DNA of 37,074 nt from Candidatus Merdicola faecigallinarum (lineage in GTDB: Bacteria > Bacillota > Clostridia > TANB77 > CAG-508), in assembly GCA_018714565.1 (NCBI GenBank), contig DVNH01000044.1, forward strand, positions 1-37,074. Direction: 5' to 3'. Both the position numbers and the translations under genes were made by a program. Positions 15,348-24,950 of the stretch are shown here, piece by piece. The notes under the pieces were generated by a model. That model was not told the DNA's origin. It did not search any database and saw only the letters and a list, made by a program, of their open reading frames with translations. Numbering within the stretch: the stretch's first letter is position 1; each line of letters opens with the position of its first letter.

Positions 15348-16988
15348 TTAATTTCCTGGTTCAATTGCTTTTTTGTAAAAGTAATATCCTCCAATTATAT
15401 TCTTCACCTGAAATCCATTTTGACTTAAAATCCTGCAGGCAATATAACTTCTTAAGCCTGTATGACAATGGATATAAATCATTCTTTCCTTTGGCAATTC
15501 TTCTAATCTTGTTCTTAATTCATCTAATGGAATTAAAACTGCTTTTTCTAAATGAGAATTTTCATATTCTCTATTCGTTCTTACATCTAATATATATGGA
15601 TCTTCTAATTTCATTACTTCTTTCCAAGTAATATTTTCTACCAATCCTTCTATTTCATTTTCTATGCTATTTCCCAAAATATTAACTGGACTTTTCGCTG
15701 AGGAAAATGGTGGTGCATAGCATAGCTCAAGTTCTTCTAAATCATATGCTGTCATTTTCATTCGAATTGCTGTAGCTAAAATATCTGTTATTTTATCTAC
15801 GGATTCTTTTCCCCATACTTGTGCTCCCAATATCTTTCCTGTTTTTGGATCATATAGTGCCTTTATCGTCATTTGTGTCGCTCCTGGGTAGTATGTTGCA
15901 TGAGAATATGGAGAAATAATCATTACCTTATATGGAATATGATCACGTATACAAATAGATTCATTAATTCCTGTGATTCCTAAATTACAATCAAATATTT
16001 TCAATATACTACTTCCCAAACTTCCTAGATAACTTGTTTTTCTATTACAAATATGATTTGCAACTACTCTTGCTTGTCTATTCGCAGGTCCTGCAAGTGG
16101 AATATAAGATGGACTTTCCGTAACAATATGGTTAACTTGCACAGCATCTCCTAATGCATATACATTTTCATCATTCGTTTGCATCCATTCGTTTACTATA
16201 ATACTTCCTTTTTCATTCGTCTTAATTCCAGCTCGGATCGCTAAATTTGTTTCTGGAATCACTCCCATGCATAATAAAATAAGGTCTGATTCTATCTTAT
16301 TTCCATTCTGCAATAAGATTTCCATCTTTGAATCTATTTCTTTTACTTCTTGTACTCCGTTTTTTAAGATGATTTCAATTCCATTCTTGTTTAATTTTGT
16401 ATGTACAAAATTTGCCATATCTTGATCTAATGGAGCAATTAAGTGATCATTTCTTTCTAATATCTTTAGTCTCAAATCTTTTTCTTTCGATAAATTTTCT
16501 GCAAGTTCTACTCCTATATAGCCTCCACCAATAATCGTAATTTCTTTTGGTCTATTCTCATTTATATATTTTTTTATTTCTACTGCATCTTCTACATTCC
16601 TTAATGTTTTTATTTTCGTACTTTTAGGAAAGGGATTCATCGGTTCTGCCCCTGGAGCCAATACTAATTTATCATATGTCTCTTCATAAATTTCTCCATT
16701 TTCCTTATTTTGCACTTCTACTTTTTTATCTTCTCTCTTAAGTTTTATTACTTCTTGTTTCACTCTTACTTCAATATTAAATCTTTTTTTAAATGATTTT
16801 GGTGTTTGTAATAATAATTCCTCTTTTTCTTTTATTACATCTCCAATGTAATAAGGTAATCCACAATTTGCAAATGAAATATGATTTCCTCTTTCAAACA
16901 GTATAATTTCTGCATTTTCATCCAGTCTTCTAAGTCTTGCTGCTGTTGTAGCTCCTCCAGCTACGCCTCCTACAATTACTATCTTCAT
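15348..16988 (-). CDS. CoA-disulfide reductase fused to a rhodanese domain (CoADR-RHD)
   Basis: This 546-residue flavoprotein has the FAD-binding GGVAGGATTAARLRR at 7-21, the active-site Cys42 in SFANCGLPYYIG, a second nucleotide-binding GGGYIGVELAENL near 155 and a dimerisation domain. A C-terminal rhodanese domain (about 455-546) has catalytic Cys508 in HCHTGLRS. Such fusions reduce CoA-disulfides, CoA-persulfides or polysulfide with NAD(P)H. It is the last gene of the ccdA-thioredoxin operon, 11 bases after the thioredoxin. The context suggests a link between cytoplasmic thiol or sulfane-sulfur reduction and the extracytoplasmic thioredoxin. The start at 16988 has an AGGAGG ribosome binding site. 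Confidence 0.85.
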   Translation of the reverse strand: MKIVIVGGVAGGATTAARLRRLDENAEIILFERGNHISFANCGLPYYIGDVIKEKEELLLQTPKSFKKRFNIEVRVKQEVIKLKREDKKVEVQNKENGEIYEETYDKLVLAPGAEPMNPFPKSTKIKTLRNVEDAVEIKKYINENRPKEITIIGGGYIGVELAENLSKEKDLRLKILERNDHLIAPLDQDMANFVHTKLNKNGIEIILKNGVQEVKEIDSKMEILLQNGNKIESDLILLCMGVIPETNLAIRAGIKTNEKGSIIVNEWMQTNDENVYALGDAVQVNHIVTESPSYIPLAGPANRQARVVANHICNRKTSYLGSLGSSILKIFDCNLGITGINESICIRDHIPYKVMIISPYSHATYYPGATQMTIKALYDPKTGKILGAQVWGKESVDKITDILATAIRMKMTAYDLEELELCYAPPFSSAKSPVNILGNSIENEIEGLVENITWKEVMKLEDPYILDVRTNREYENSHLEKAVLIPLDELRTRLEELPKERMIYIHCHTGLRSYIACRILSQNGFQVKNIIGGYYFYKKAIEPGN

Positions 16989-16999
16989 CTTTTTCCCTC

Positions 17000-17539
17000 C
17001 TAATATTGACTTAACATCTCTAAAATTGCTTCTTTCTTCATCACCCCAATTCTTCTTTCTACTTCTTCTCCATCTTTTATTACAACCATTGTTGGAATCG
17101 ACATAATTCCATATTCCATAGCAAGTTCTTCTTCTTCATCCACATCAATTTGTACTACTTTAACTTTCTCGGTCTCTTCTGCAATTTCTTTTATGATTGG
17201 TGATAAAATTTTACATGGGCCACACCAATCCGCATAAAAGTCAATTAATACTGTTTTCTCACTTTCTAATACTTCCTTTTTAAAAGTTTGTCCTGTTACT
17301 TTTTTTATATTTCCTTCTACTACATCTTCTTTCGTTGTGGTATTTTCCATTACTTCATTTGGCATTAATGAAACAGAAACACTATTTTCTGGCGCTACTT
17401 CTTGTATAATATTACTATTTAGTACATTTGCTTCAGATAAATTTCTTTTTTGTGACTGTTTATTTAACAACCAATTTGCAAAAATTAAAATTCCAATAAA
17501 TACGATAACTATAATAAGAATTCCAATCTGTTTTTTCAT
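17000..17539 (-). CDS. Membrane-anchored thioredoxin-like protein
   Basis: This 179-residue protein has an N-terminal membrane anchor (about 5-24), a Ser/Glu-rich linker, then a thioredoxin fold from about residue 76. The fold holds the WCGPC active site (Cys106, Cys109) and the cis-proline strand SIPTMVVI. The domain should face outside. It is 12 bases after ccdA, whose product usually passes electrons to such a protein. It differs from ResA/CcmG-like proteins in having the plain thioredoxin CGPC motif. Confidence 0.88.
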   Translation of the reverse strand: MKKQIGILIIVIVFIGILIFANWLLNKQSQKRNLSEANVLNSNIIQEVAPENSVSVSLMPNEVMENTTTKEDVVEGNIKKVTGQTFKKEVLESEKTVLIDFYADWCGPCKILSPIIKEIAEETEKVKVVQIDVDEEEELAMEYGIMSIPTMVVIKDGEEVERRIGVMKKEAILEMLSQY

Positions 17540-17551
17540 GCCTACCCTCCT

Positions 17552-18187
17552 TTAAAAAAAAATCATATATATCCCCATCAAAATTAAAATCAATCCTGAA
17601 ATTTTTTTAATTTTATCATAATTTCTTTTTATTACATTAAACATCTCTTTTAATTTTTCTAACAAAACTGCAGATATGATAAATGGTATTCCAAGTCCAA
17701 TCGAATATACTAGCATTAATAAAATTCCTTTTATTATATCCTGTTCTTTTGCAATTAATAATAATGCCGAACTTAAAAAGGTCCCAATACATGGTGTCCA
17801 ACTGATCGAAAAAACACTTCCAAATAAAATTGATTTTAGAAAAGTAAGGTCTTTCGTATCTGCTTGTTTCATTTTTATTTTATTTAGAAATTTAAGATCT
17901 ATTATTTCCATATAATTTAATCCTAATAAAATTACAATTACGCCAAAGAATATTTTGATATATTTTATATAAGAACTTATTAAACTTCCTAGTTGAGATG
18001 CAAAAATAGAAAGAACTAAAAAAACAATTGTAAATCCTAATACAAATCCACTTGCATTTAAAACTGCTTTTTTTACATTCTTATTATCTTTTCCTATAAA
18101 ATAAGAAATATAAATTGGTAGCATTGGTAATAAACATGGTGATATAAAACTTGCAATTCCTTCTAAAAAAGTAAAAATAAATTCCAT
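17552..18187 (-). CDS. ccdA: CcdA/DsbD-type thiol electron transporter
   Basis: This 211-residue protein has six membrane segments and the two conserved membrane cysteines, Cys18 in FISPCLLPMLP and Cys133 in SWTPCIGTF. Members carry electrons from cytoplasmic thioredoxin across the membrane. No cytochrome c genes are near, so here it more likely feeds the anchored thioredoxin in the same operon. The start at 18187 has an AAAGGATG ribosome binding site, with a promoter about 70 bases upstream. Confidence 0.88.
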   Translation of the reverse strand: MEFIFTFLEGIASFISPCLLPMLPIYISYFIGKDNKNVKKAVLNASGFVLGFTIVFLVLSIFASQLGSLISSYIKYIKIFFGVIVILLGLNYMEIIDLKFLNKIKMKQADTKDLTFLKSILFGSVFSISWTPCIGTFLSSALLLIAKEQDIIKGILLMLVYSIGLGIPFIISAVLLEKLKEMFNVIKRNYDKIKKISGLILILMGIYMIFF

Positions 18188-18258
18188 TCTTTCATCCTTT
18201 CATCTTCTCTCTTATCTTCTCACACAAATAAAAAAATATTCTTTCTTATTTGTTTTGT

Positions 18259-18287
18259 AGTATATCATATGTACTTCATTTTTCCAA
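18259..18287 (-). promoter_or_regulatory. Promoter of the ccdA-thioredoxin-CoADR operon
   Basis: TTGGAA-N17-TATACT on the minus strand, about 70 bases before the ccdA start. Only the -10 is near consensus. Confidence 0.55.
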
Positions 18288-18330
18288 TTTATATTTAAAT
18301 TTTTAGCTTTAAAAAATAATAAATTATATC

Positions 18331-18359
18331 TGGACAATTTCGAAAATATATGCTACTAT
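18331..18359 (+). promoter_or_regulatory. Promoter of tRNA-Leu
   Basis: TGGACA-N17-TACTAT with a TGC just before the -10. The tRNA begins 12 bases after the -10 box. Confidence 0.7.
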
Positions 18360-18371
18360 ATAGTGGTATAT

Positions 18372-18454
18372 GCCACTGTGGCGGAATTGGCAGACGCACC
18401 AGACTCAAAATCTGGCGGGAAACCATGTGGGTTCGAGTCCCACCAGTGGTACCA
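18372..18454 (+). tRNA. tRNA-Leu, anticodon CAA
   Basis: This is an 83-base class II tRNA with encoded CCA. The acceptor GCCACTG pairs with CAGTGGT. The anticodon arm CCAGA-CTCAAAA-TCTGG gives anticodon CAA (reads UUG). There is a long variable arm (GCGGGAAACCATGT), the T arm is GTGGG-TTCGAGT-CCCAC and the discriminator is A. It stands alone with its own promoter and terminator. Confidence 0.95.
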
Positions 18455-18456
18455 AT

Positions 18457-18498
18457 GAAAAAAAAACTCTTTAGGAAATTTCCTAAGGAGTTTTTTTA
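18457..18498 (+). terminator. Intrinsic terminator of tRNA-Leu
   Basis: ACTCTTTAGGAA pairs with TTCCTAAGGAGT (one T-G pair) around a 2-base gap, so in practice an AATT loop. It is followed by seven T. The T-tract runs into repeat copy 5. Confidence 0.88.
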
Positions 18499-18600
18499 TT
18501 GATTCAGAAAAATCTGACGATTTTTCTGGGGAAATAAGGTTAAGTTACCTATATTCGCGCGATCGCGAAGCAATCTGTGCATGGAGCGAAACCACTTCTA
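18496..18600 (+). repeat. Dispersed hairpin repeat, copy 5
   Basis: The left hairpin is changed to CAGAAAAATCTG-ACGATTTTTCTG. The AAGGTTAAGTTACCT box, GATCGCGAAGCAATC and GAGCGAAACCAC are kept. It lies between the tRNA-Leu terminator and the deoB stop codon. Confidence 0.75.
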
Positions 18601-18605
18601 AAACT

Positions 18606-19784
18606 TTATAAACTTTGTTTAAAACTACTTCCTGTTTCTAGTTTAGAACATCCTAACATTTCCAACACAGTAGCAGAGATATCTGCATACGTTTCTCTAA
18701 CACCTAAATTTACATTTTTCTTTATTTGCTCCCCATAGACTAAAATCGGAATATATTCTCTATCATGATCTGTACTTGGTGTTGTTGGATCATTTCCATG
18801 GTCGGCTGTTATAATTAATAGATCATCTTGATTCATTTCATTCATAAGCTCTGGTAGTTTTGAATCAAAATATTCCAATGCTTTTGCATATCCCTCTACA
18901 TTATTTCGATGACCATAAAGCATATCAAAATCAACTAAATTTGTAAAAATTAGACCTTCTGAATCTTTTTTTATCTCTTCTATTGTTTTCTGAATCCCAT
19001 CTTCATTCCCTTCTGTATGAATTGCTCTTGTAATTCCTCTTCCAGAAAATAAATCTTGAATTTTTCCAATTGCAATTACTTCTTTTTTATTTTCTTTTAA
19101 CACATCTAACATCGTTCTTCCAAACATTTCTGATTCATAATCTTTTCTATGATATGTTCTTGTAAAATTCTCTGCACTGTCTCCAATAAAAGGTCTTGCA
19201 ATTACCGTTCCTATATTATATTTTGGCTGATTAAGCATTTCTCTTGTTATTTTACAAATACGATATAATTCCTCTACTGAAATAATATCTTCATGTGCAG
19301 CAATTTGAAAAACACTATCTGCTGAAGTATAAATAATAGGATATCCTGTTTTCATATGCTCTTCCCCATATTGTTTTAAAAGTTCTGTCCCAGACCCTAC
19401 GCCATTATATAATGTTCCTTTTACTCCTGTTTTCTTCATAAATTCTTCTATCATTTCTTTTGGAAATCCATTTGGGTATGTTGTAAATGGATCTTTTGTG
19501 ATATATCCAGCAATTTCCCAATGTCCAACTGGACTATTCTTTCCTGCAGATTGTTCTTTTGCTTTTCCATAACATCCTATTATTTCTCGTTCTTTCTCTG
19601 GTATATCAATCCCTTCAATTTGATATAATCCTAACTTTTTCAAGTTTGGAAGTCTCATATGAGTCTTCTCATAGATATGGCATAATGTATTGCTTCCACA
19701 ATCTCCATATTTATCTGCATCTGGTAATTCTCCTACTCCAAAGCTATCTAGTACTATCATAATTACTCGTTTCATGAGATTCAA
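18606..19784 (-). CDS. deoB: Phosphopentomutase
   Basis: This is a 392-residue alkaline-phosphatase-superfamily enzyme that interconverts ribose/deoxyribose 1- and 5-phosphates in nucleoside salvage. Motifs are VLDSFGVGELPDA near the start with the metal-binding Asp, SAGKNSPVGHWEIAG, TSADSVFQIAAHED with the phosphorylated-threonine region, ITADHGNDPT and STDHDREYIP. Two starts are possible. TTG at 19784 is 5 bases after AAAGGA. ATG at 19775 is about 13 bases after it but gives the more usual MKRVIMIVLD. No other deo genes are adjacent. Confidence 0.93.
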   Translation of the reverse strand: MNLMKRVIMIVLDSFGVGELPDADKYGDCGSNTLCHIYEKTHMRLPNLKKLGLYQIEGIDIPEKEREIIGCYGKAKEQSAGKNSPVGHWEIAGYITKDPFTTYPNGFPKEMIEEFMKKTGVKGTLYNGVGSGTELLKQYGEEHMKTGYPIIYTSADSVFQIAAHEDIISVEELYRICKITREMLNQPKYNIGTVIARPFIGDSAENFTRTYHRKDYESEMFGRTMLDVLKENKKEVIAIGKIQDLFSGRGITRAIHTEGNEDGIQKTIEEIKKDSEGLIFTNLVDFDMLYGHRNNVEGYAKALEYFDSKLPELMNEMNQDDLLIITADHGNDPTTPSTDHDREYIPILVYGEQIKKNVNLGVRETYADISATVLEMLGCSKLETGSSFKQSL

Positions 19785-19804
19785 ATCATCCTTTCTTATT
19801 TTTT

Positions 19805-22105
19805 CTAAAATTCCTCTTTCTCTATTAAATCATATTCTTTTACTTCTATGGTTTCTACTTCATTTTGATATTTTATAAATCGGTTTATTCGAAACATGGT
19901 TGTACTCTTTTTTACCCATTCATATTTTGCATTATCTAAAAGTACTAAATCATCTAGTTCCATTCCTTCTGGTAATGTTTTATTATAATTATCAAAATAA
20001 ATAATATTGGATAAATATACTGCATGTTTCATTTTGTCTAAATTAATTCTTATTATTTTATTCTTTCCCTTTTTTATGTTTTTTAATAAATTTTGTGGGT
20101 CGATATGACATAATGAAAAGCCTTCTTCTATAAAATCATTTTCCCAACAATAAACAGACATTGAAATTGGCACTTTACTTTTTTCTAGTGCACTTTCTAT
20201 TTGATCTATTTCTCGTTTTAACTCTTCTTTATAATCTTTGATTGTAATATTTTTATTAATATCTAAAATTTTGAATTTATTTTTTTCTATTTCACGATGT
20301 TTTTTTCCTAATATATGATTTATATGCGTACAGTCTTCAGAAAGTCCCCCAAAAATATCATAATTTTCTTTCGTAAACAAAGCTCTTTCTTCTTGTGCTT
20401 CTTTCTTTAGTGTCTCTAAACTTTCCTCCAGAGCTTCTGTTATTACTTTTGGTAATCTTTTATTATTACGATAATTACGATATTGATTTAGAACTTCTAA
20501 AAGTTCTGTTGTAAGAAAAATACTATCACATTCTTCTTTCGACAATACTTGTCTTTGTTTTTGATCAATTTTTACTCCTAAATCTTCTAAATCATTTTTA
20601 TAATCAAACGTCTTTTCTAAATTTATATGATTCGTTTCTTTTTCTTGTCCTGGGTTTAATGCTGCTGCTTCATCTTTACTTGTATACTTCCAAAAATCAA
20701 AAATACTTTTATTGTGCTTTTCTATTTCATTAATATAATCTGTAGCATTTTTTATTTTTGTATCCATCATTTTAATTTTATCTTCTAATGCTTTCACATC
20801 TAATTTTAAATTCTTTTCTATTTCTAAATTTTCATTGTATTGGTTTGTTAAAGAAACAAGATCTTCAATCGTATAGAATGGTTTTTCTTCTATTTTTTTA
20901 TCGTCTATTTCTTCTTTCTCCTTTGTTTTTTCTTGTTTCTTTTCTATTATTTTCTCTGATTCTTCTTTTTTCTTTTTCTTTTTATATTTAAAGAAAAACT
21001 TGATTTTTCCAAAAAAAGTTTTTTTACATTCTAAATAAGTAGCAATCTCCTTTTCTTTATTTAAGTACTCCATATCTTTTTTCTTGGAAATTGCTTGTTT
21101 TTCTTCTAATTTTACTTTTAATTTTTCTATTTCACTTTTTATTTGTTTTAATTTATCATTTTTTTGCTCATATTCTCCCTCTATAAATTGGAATAAATCG
21201 TCATAGTCCAATTTTCTTTCTTGAAAATAAAATTCTAATCCACCGCTTTTATCAATTTTAGGAACAAATATATATTCTGATTGTGTTTCTGTTTGTAAAA
21301 TAAACAATGCCTTTATCAGTTTTAAGAATTTGATTGCTTCTTCTTTTTCTTTTAATTCGATCTTGTAGTAGTTCTTCAACTTTTCGTAAACTTCTGTCTG
21401 ACCTACAATATGAATACTTAGTTCTCCTGATTTATCATATACTTCATAAACAAGTGGCCAATCTTTTGTAAAAAGCCATAAATAGTTTTCTATATCTGCA
21501 AGCTCCGATCTTTTTAAATAACTTCCTGAATAATCAAGGTGACAAATTGGCACAAATATTTGGTAAGATTTTTTTTTCTTTTCGCATTCTATTTGTTTTT
21601 TCAATAAATAGAAAAAACACGCATATTCGGAATCCACCATAGGTACTAACATAAAATATTGTTTTGATACTTCAGAATAGAAAATTTGCCATAAATAATT
21701 TTCATGATATTTTACTTCAAATGGTATTTTTTTATTTAATTCTTCTTGTTCCTTTTCAATCTTTTCAATTTCTTCTATTTTCACAGTATGAAGCATCTTT
21801 AAAAACAAACTATATTTTACCATATTCTCTTCTTTTTCTAAATCTAAATAAGAATATAGAGGTTCTGCTTTTTCATATTTTTCTGCTAACATATCCATGC
21901 GATTGGCTCTTGTTAGTAATATTTGAATTTCTCTTACATCAACATATTTATATATTTTATATTGGTTTTCATCATATCCTCTTGCTGGTCTATATTCGAT
22001 TGGCTCATATTCTTTTAAAAAATTTGGTTTTTTCTTTAAGTCTAAACCAATGTATTTTAATTTTTCTTCTATTTTTTCATCTTTTTCCGTTGTATGATTA
22101 GGCAT
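19805..22105 (-). CDS. Unrecognised 766-residue coiled-coil protein
   Basis: I do not recognise this protein. It has no signal peptide or membrane segment and is very rich in Lys and Glu. An N-terminal part (about 1-300) has aromatic stretches such as RPARGYDENQYKIYKYVDVREI, IFVPICHLDYSGSYL and EYIFVPKIDKSGGLEF. A long charged coiled coil (about 310-490) follows, with a run KKKKKKEESEKIIEKK. The C-terminal part (about 560-766) has DCTHINHILGKKHREIEK and LVLLDNAKYEWVKKSTTMFRIN. It could be a cytoplasmic scaffold or surface-associated structural protein. The start at 22105 has an AGGAGG ribosome binding site, and deoB follows 20 bases on, so the two are likely cotranscribed. Confidence 0.6.
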   Translation of the reverse strand: MPNHTTEKDEKIEEKLKYIGLDLKKKPNFLKEYEPIEYRPARGYDENQYKIYKYVDVREIQILLTRANRMDMLAEKYEKAEPLYSYLDLEKEENMVKYSLFLKMLHTVKIEEIEKIEKEQEELNKKIPFEVKYHENYLWQIFYSEVSKQYFMLVPMVDSEYACFFYLLKKQIECEKKKKSYQIFVPICHLDYSGSYLKRSELADIENYLWLFTKDWPLVYEVYDKSGELSIHIVGQTEVYEKLKNYYKIELKEKEEAIKFLKLIKALFILQTETQSEYIFVPKIDKSGGLEFYFQERKLDYDDLFQFIEGEYEQKNDKLKQIKSEIEKLKVKLEEKQAISKKKDMEYLNKEKEIATYLECKKTFFGKIKFFFKYKKKKKKEESEKIIEKKQEKTKEKEEIDDKKIEEKPFYTIEDLVSLTNQYNENLEIEKNLKLDVKALEDKIKMMDTKIKNATDYINEIEKHNKSIFDFWKYTSKDEAAALNPGQEKETNHINLEKTFDYKNDLEDLGVKIDQKQRQVLSKEECDSIFLTTELLEVLNQYRNYRNNKRLPKVITEALEESLETLKKEAQEERALFTKENYDIFGGLSEDCTHINHILGKKHREIEKNKFKILDINKNITIKDYKEELKREIDQIESALEKSKVPISMSVYCWENDFIEEGFSLCHIDPQNLLKNIKKGKNKIIRINLDKMKHAVYLSNIIYFDNYNKTLPEGMELDDLVLLDNAKYEWVKKSTTMFRINRFIKYQNEVETIEVKEYDLIEKEEF

Positions 22106-22173
22106 TTTTTTCCTCCTATTCTCTTACTTTTGCTAGTATATCACAAATCATAAAAATTGAACATCTTATCAAA

Positions 22174-22204
22174 AGAAAAAAAGAGCAAAATTGCTCTTTT
22201 TTTC
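22174..22204 (-). terminator. Intrinsic terminator of thrS
   Basis: AAAAAAAGAGCAA and TTGCTCTTTTTTT form a perfect stem with a 2-base gap, with a T-tract on both strands, directly after the thrS stop. Confidence 0.85.
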
Positions 22205-22207
22205 ATC

Positions 22208-24115
22208 TTATCTAAGTTTTTTCTCGATTTCTTCCTTTGCTTTTGCGATAAATTCTTCTACTTTAACTTGTCCAATATCTCCTTCTTTTCTCGATCTAAC
22301 AGCAACTGCATCCTCTGTCATTTCTTTTTCTCCAACGACTAACATATATGGTATTTTTTGAAGTTGTGCTTCACGAATTTTATATCCTATTTTTTCATTT
22401 CTCTCATCGATTTCTACACGAATTCCTTCTTTCTCCATTTTTGCTTTTACTTGTTTTGCATATTCAACTTGACTGTCTGAAATAGGAAGTATCTTTACTT
22501 GTACTGGTGCAAGCCATAATGGAAATGCTCCTGCAAAATGCTCAATTAAAATTCCGATAAATCTTTCAATACTTCCGAAGATTACACGATGAAGCATAAC
22601 TGGTCTATGTTTTTCTCCATCTTCTCCAATATAGCTTAAATCAAATCTTTCTGGCATTTGGAAATCTAATTGAATTGTTCCGCACTGCCATTCACGTCCA
22701 ATGGAATCTTTTACATGGAAGTCAATCTTTGGTCCATAAAATGCACCATCTCCTTCATTTATTGAATAATCTAATTCTAAATTCGTTAATACTTTTTTAA
22801 GTGCATTTTCTGCCATTTCCCATTGTTCGTCTGATCCCATAGAGTCTTCTGGTCTTGTTGATAATTCGATTGTATAATCAAATCCAAATAAATGATATAC
22901 TTCATCTACTAATTTGATAACACCTTCTATTTCACTTTCAATTTGACTTGGAAGGCAGAATATATGAGCATCATCTTGAGTAAAACATCTTACACGGAAT
23001 AGTCCATTTAATTGCCCAGATTTTTCATGTCTATGAACCAAACCAAGTTCTCCCATTCGGATTGGTAATTCCTTATACGAATGCATTGCATCTTTATATA
23101 CAATCATTCCTCCTGGACAGTTCATTGGCTTAATTCCATAGTCCACATCATCTATTTTAGTTGTATACATATTTTCTTTATAATGATCCCAGTGTCCTGA
23201 TCTATGCCATAATTCCTCATTTAAGATAATTGGTGTTTTTACTTCTTGATATCCATGATAAGTATGAATTTTTCTCCAAAAATCTTCCAATACATTACGT
23301 ACAATCATTCCTTTTGGCAAGAAGAAAGGAAATCCTGGACCTTCTGGTGCAATCATAAATAATTCTAGTTCTTTTCCTAACTTTTTATGATCTCTTTTTT
23401 TCGCTTCTTCTAACATGTTTAAATATTCTTCTAATTGGCTTGCTTTTGGATAAGAAATTCCATAAATTCTTTGAAGCATTTTGTTTTTCTCATTTCCTCT
23501 CCAATAAGCTCCAGAAGTAGAAAGTAATTTTATTGCTTTTACTTTTCCTGTACTCATCAAATGTGGTCCAGCACATAAATCTACAAACTCACCTTGTTCA
23601 TAAAAAGAAATCTCTTCTCCTTCTGGTAGTTCTTTAATTAATTCTACTTTATAGCTTTCTTTTAATTCTTCCATTTTCTTAATTGCTTCTTCTCTAGAAA
23701 GTACAAAACGCTTAATTGGTAAGTCTTCTTTTATAATTTTTTTCATTTCTGCTTCTATTTTTTCAAAATCGTCTTCTGAAAAATTGTTTTCCGTATCAAA
23801 ATCATAATAAAAACCATGATCAATTGCAGGGCCTATTGTTAATTTTACCTCAGGATACAAACGTTTAATTGCTTGTGCCATAATATGAGAAGTAGTATGC
23901 CAATATGCTTTTTTTCCTTCCAAATGATCAAATGTTAATATTTCTAATTTACAATCTTTCACTAATTCATATCTTAAATCTTGTACTTCTTCATTTACTA
24001 AACCAGCCATTGCTATTCTTGCTAGTCCTTCACTTATTTTCTTTGCTACATCTAAAATAGAAATTCCTTTTTCTACTTCCATAATAGAACCATCTTTCAA
24101 ACTAATTTTTATCAT
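22208..24115 (-). CDS. thrS: Threonyl-tRNA synthetase
   Basis: This 635-residue class II synthetase is of normal length. It has a TGS domain at the N-terminus (MIKISLKDGSIMEVEKGISI), the editing domain with HTTSHIMAQA and a zinc-type CAGPHL. The catalytic core has MNCPGGM, VHRHEKSGQLNGLFRVR and TQDDAHIF, and an anticodon-binding domain begins at LAPVQVKILPISD. It charges tRNA-Thr with threonine and edits serine. It follows an unknown gene by 18 bases, and both are under a T-box leader. Confidence 0.96.
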   Translation of the reverse strand: MIKISLKDGSIMEVEKGISILDVAKKISEGLARIAMAGLVNEEVQDLRYELVKDCKLEILTFDHLEGKKAYWHTTSHIMAQAIKRLYPEVKLTIGPAIDHGFYYDFDTENNFSEDDFEKIEAEMKKIIKEDLPIKRFVLSREEAIKKMEELKESYKVELIKELPEGEEISFYEQGEFVDLCAGPHLMSTGKVKAIKLLSTSGAYWRGNEKNKMLQRIYGISYPKASQLEEYLNMLEEAKKRDHKKLGKELELFMIAPEGPGFPFFLPKGMIVRNVLEDFWRKIHTYHGYQEVKTPIILNEELWHRSGHWDHYKENMYTTKIDDVDYGIKPMNCPGGMIVYKDAMHSYKELPIRMGELGLVHRHEKSGQLNGLFRVRCFTQDDAHIFCLPSQIESEIEGVIKLVDEVYHLFGFDYTIELSTRPEDSMGSDEQWEMAENALKKVLTNLELDYSINEGDGAFYGPKIDFHVKDSIGREWQCGTIQLDFQMPERFDLSYIGEDGEKHRPVMLHRVIFGSIERFIGILIEHFAGAFPLWLAPVQVKILPISDSQVEYAKQVKAKMEKEGIRVEIDERNEKIGYKIREAQLQKIPYMLVVGEKEMTEDAVAVRSRKEGDIGQVKVEEFIAKAKEEIEKKLR

Positions 24116-24133
24116 AATTATCTTCCTTTCTTT

Positions 24134-24871
24134 TTATTTTTGAAAATCAGATCTATTCTGATCTTTCTCCATTTCAAATCCCAATATTTTCTTTATTCCA
24201 ACTCCATAAATGGAGTTTCTAGTTCGCTCTGCAATCCTTATCTTATCGATTTTCGTTAGTTGTTTTTCTTTATCTACCTCTTCTCCTTTTGATAAATCTA
24301 AATTCTCAAAAGAATTCGAGTTTCTTATGTCAAAAAGTTTTCTTCCTATGCTAGAATCTTGTACTTCCACGATACAAGGGTTTTCTTCACTTCTTCGATA
24401 CTCCGTCTCTTCTGTTCCATGCGTTCCCGTTTCTACTCTCTTCCTTTGTACTTCGATTCCTTCTGCATTATAATAAGATGTTTCCTCTAGTATACTTTTA
24501 TCTCCTTGTTGTTGCTCCATCCTTCTTCTTATCTTTCGCAATCCTCCCTTCAACTGGTTTTGATATACGATTTGTTCTTTTCGATTAATCTCATTTTCAG
24601 AATCACAATATTCTGGAAGTTTGATTCTTACTGCTCCTCTTTCATCTACCTCTAAATAATTTGTACCTTGAATAAGATATTCTACCATATTTCTTAATTT
24701 AGCTTCATATAGGATACTTCCTTCATACATAAATACATTTCCCATTTTTTTTGCTAAACCTAATGTTATATCATTTATTTCTGAGCTTCTTGGATTCTCT
24801 AGAATTCTTTCATCTACATACTGTCTCTCTAATTCTCTTTGTATGATTGGTGATACGTACGATTTTTCCAT
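24134..24871 (-). CDS. Unrecognised protein between T-box and thrS
   Basis: I do not recognise this 245-residue protein. It is soluble and highly charged, with an N-terminal helical part (SPIIQRELERQYVDERIL; NDITLGLAKKMGNVFMYEG) and a polar middle rich in Glu/Arg/Gln. The C-terminal part contains KIDKIRIAERTRNSIYGVGIKKILGFE. It has a strong AAAGGAGGAG ribosome binding site at 24871 and lies between the T-box and thrS, so it should be induced when tRNA-Thr is uncharged. A role tied to threonine supply or translation stress is only inferred from position. Confidence 0.6.
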   Translation of the reverse strand: MEKSYVSPIIQRELERQYVDERILENPRSSEINDITLGLAKKMGNVFMYEGSILYEAKLRNMVEYLIQGTNYLEVDERGAVRIKLPEYCDSENEINRKEQIVYQNQLKGGLRKIRRRMEQQQGDKSILEETSYYNAEGIEVQRKRVETGTHGTEETEYRRSEENPCIVEVQDSSIGRKLFDIRNSNSFENLDLSKGEEVDKEKQLTKIDKIRIAERTRNSIYGVGIKKILGFEMEKDQNRSDFQK

Positions 24872-24950
24872 ATTCTCCTCCTTTACTCTAAATTTTCTAA
24901 TATAATTGCATTATAAAAATCTATCTAATTTATTCTTTTCTATCTAATAA

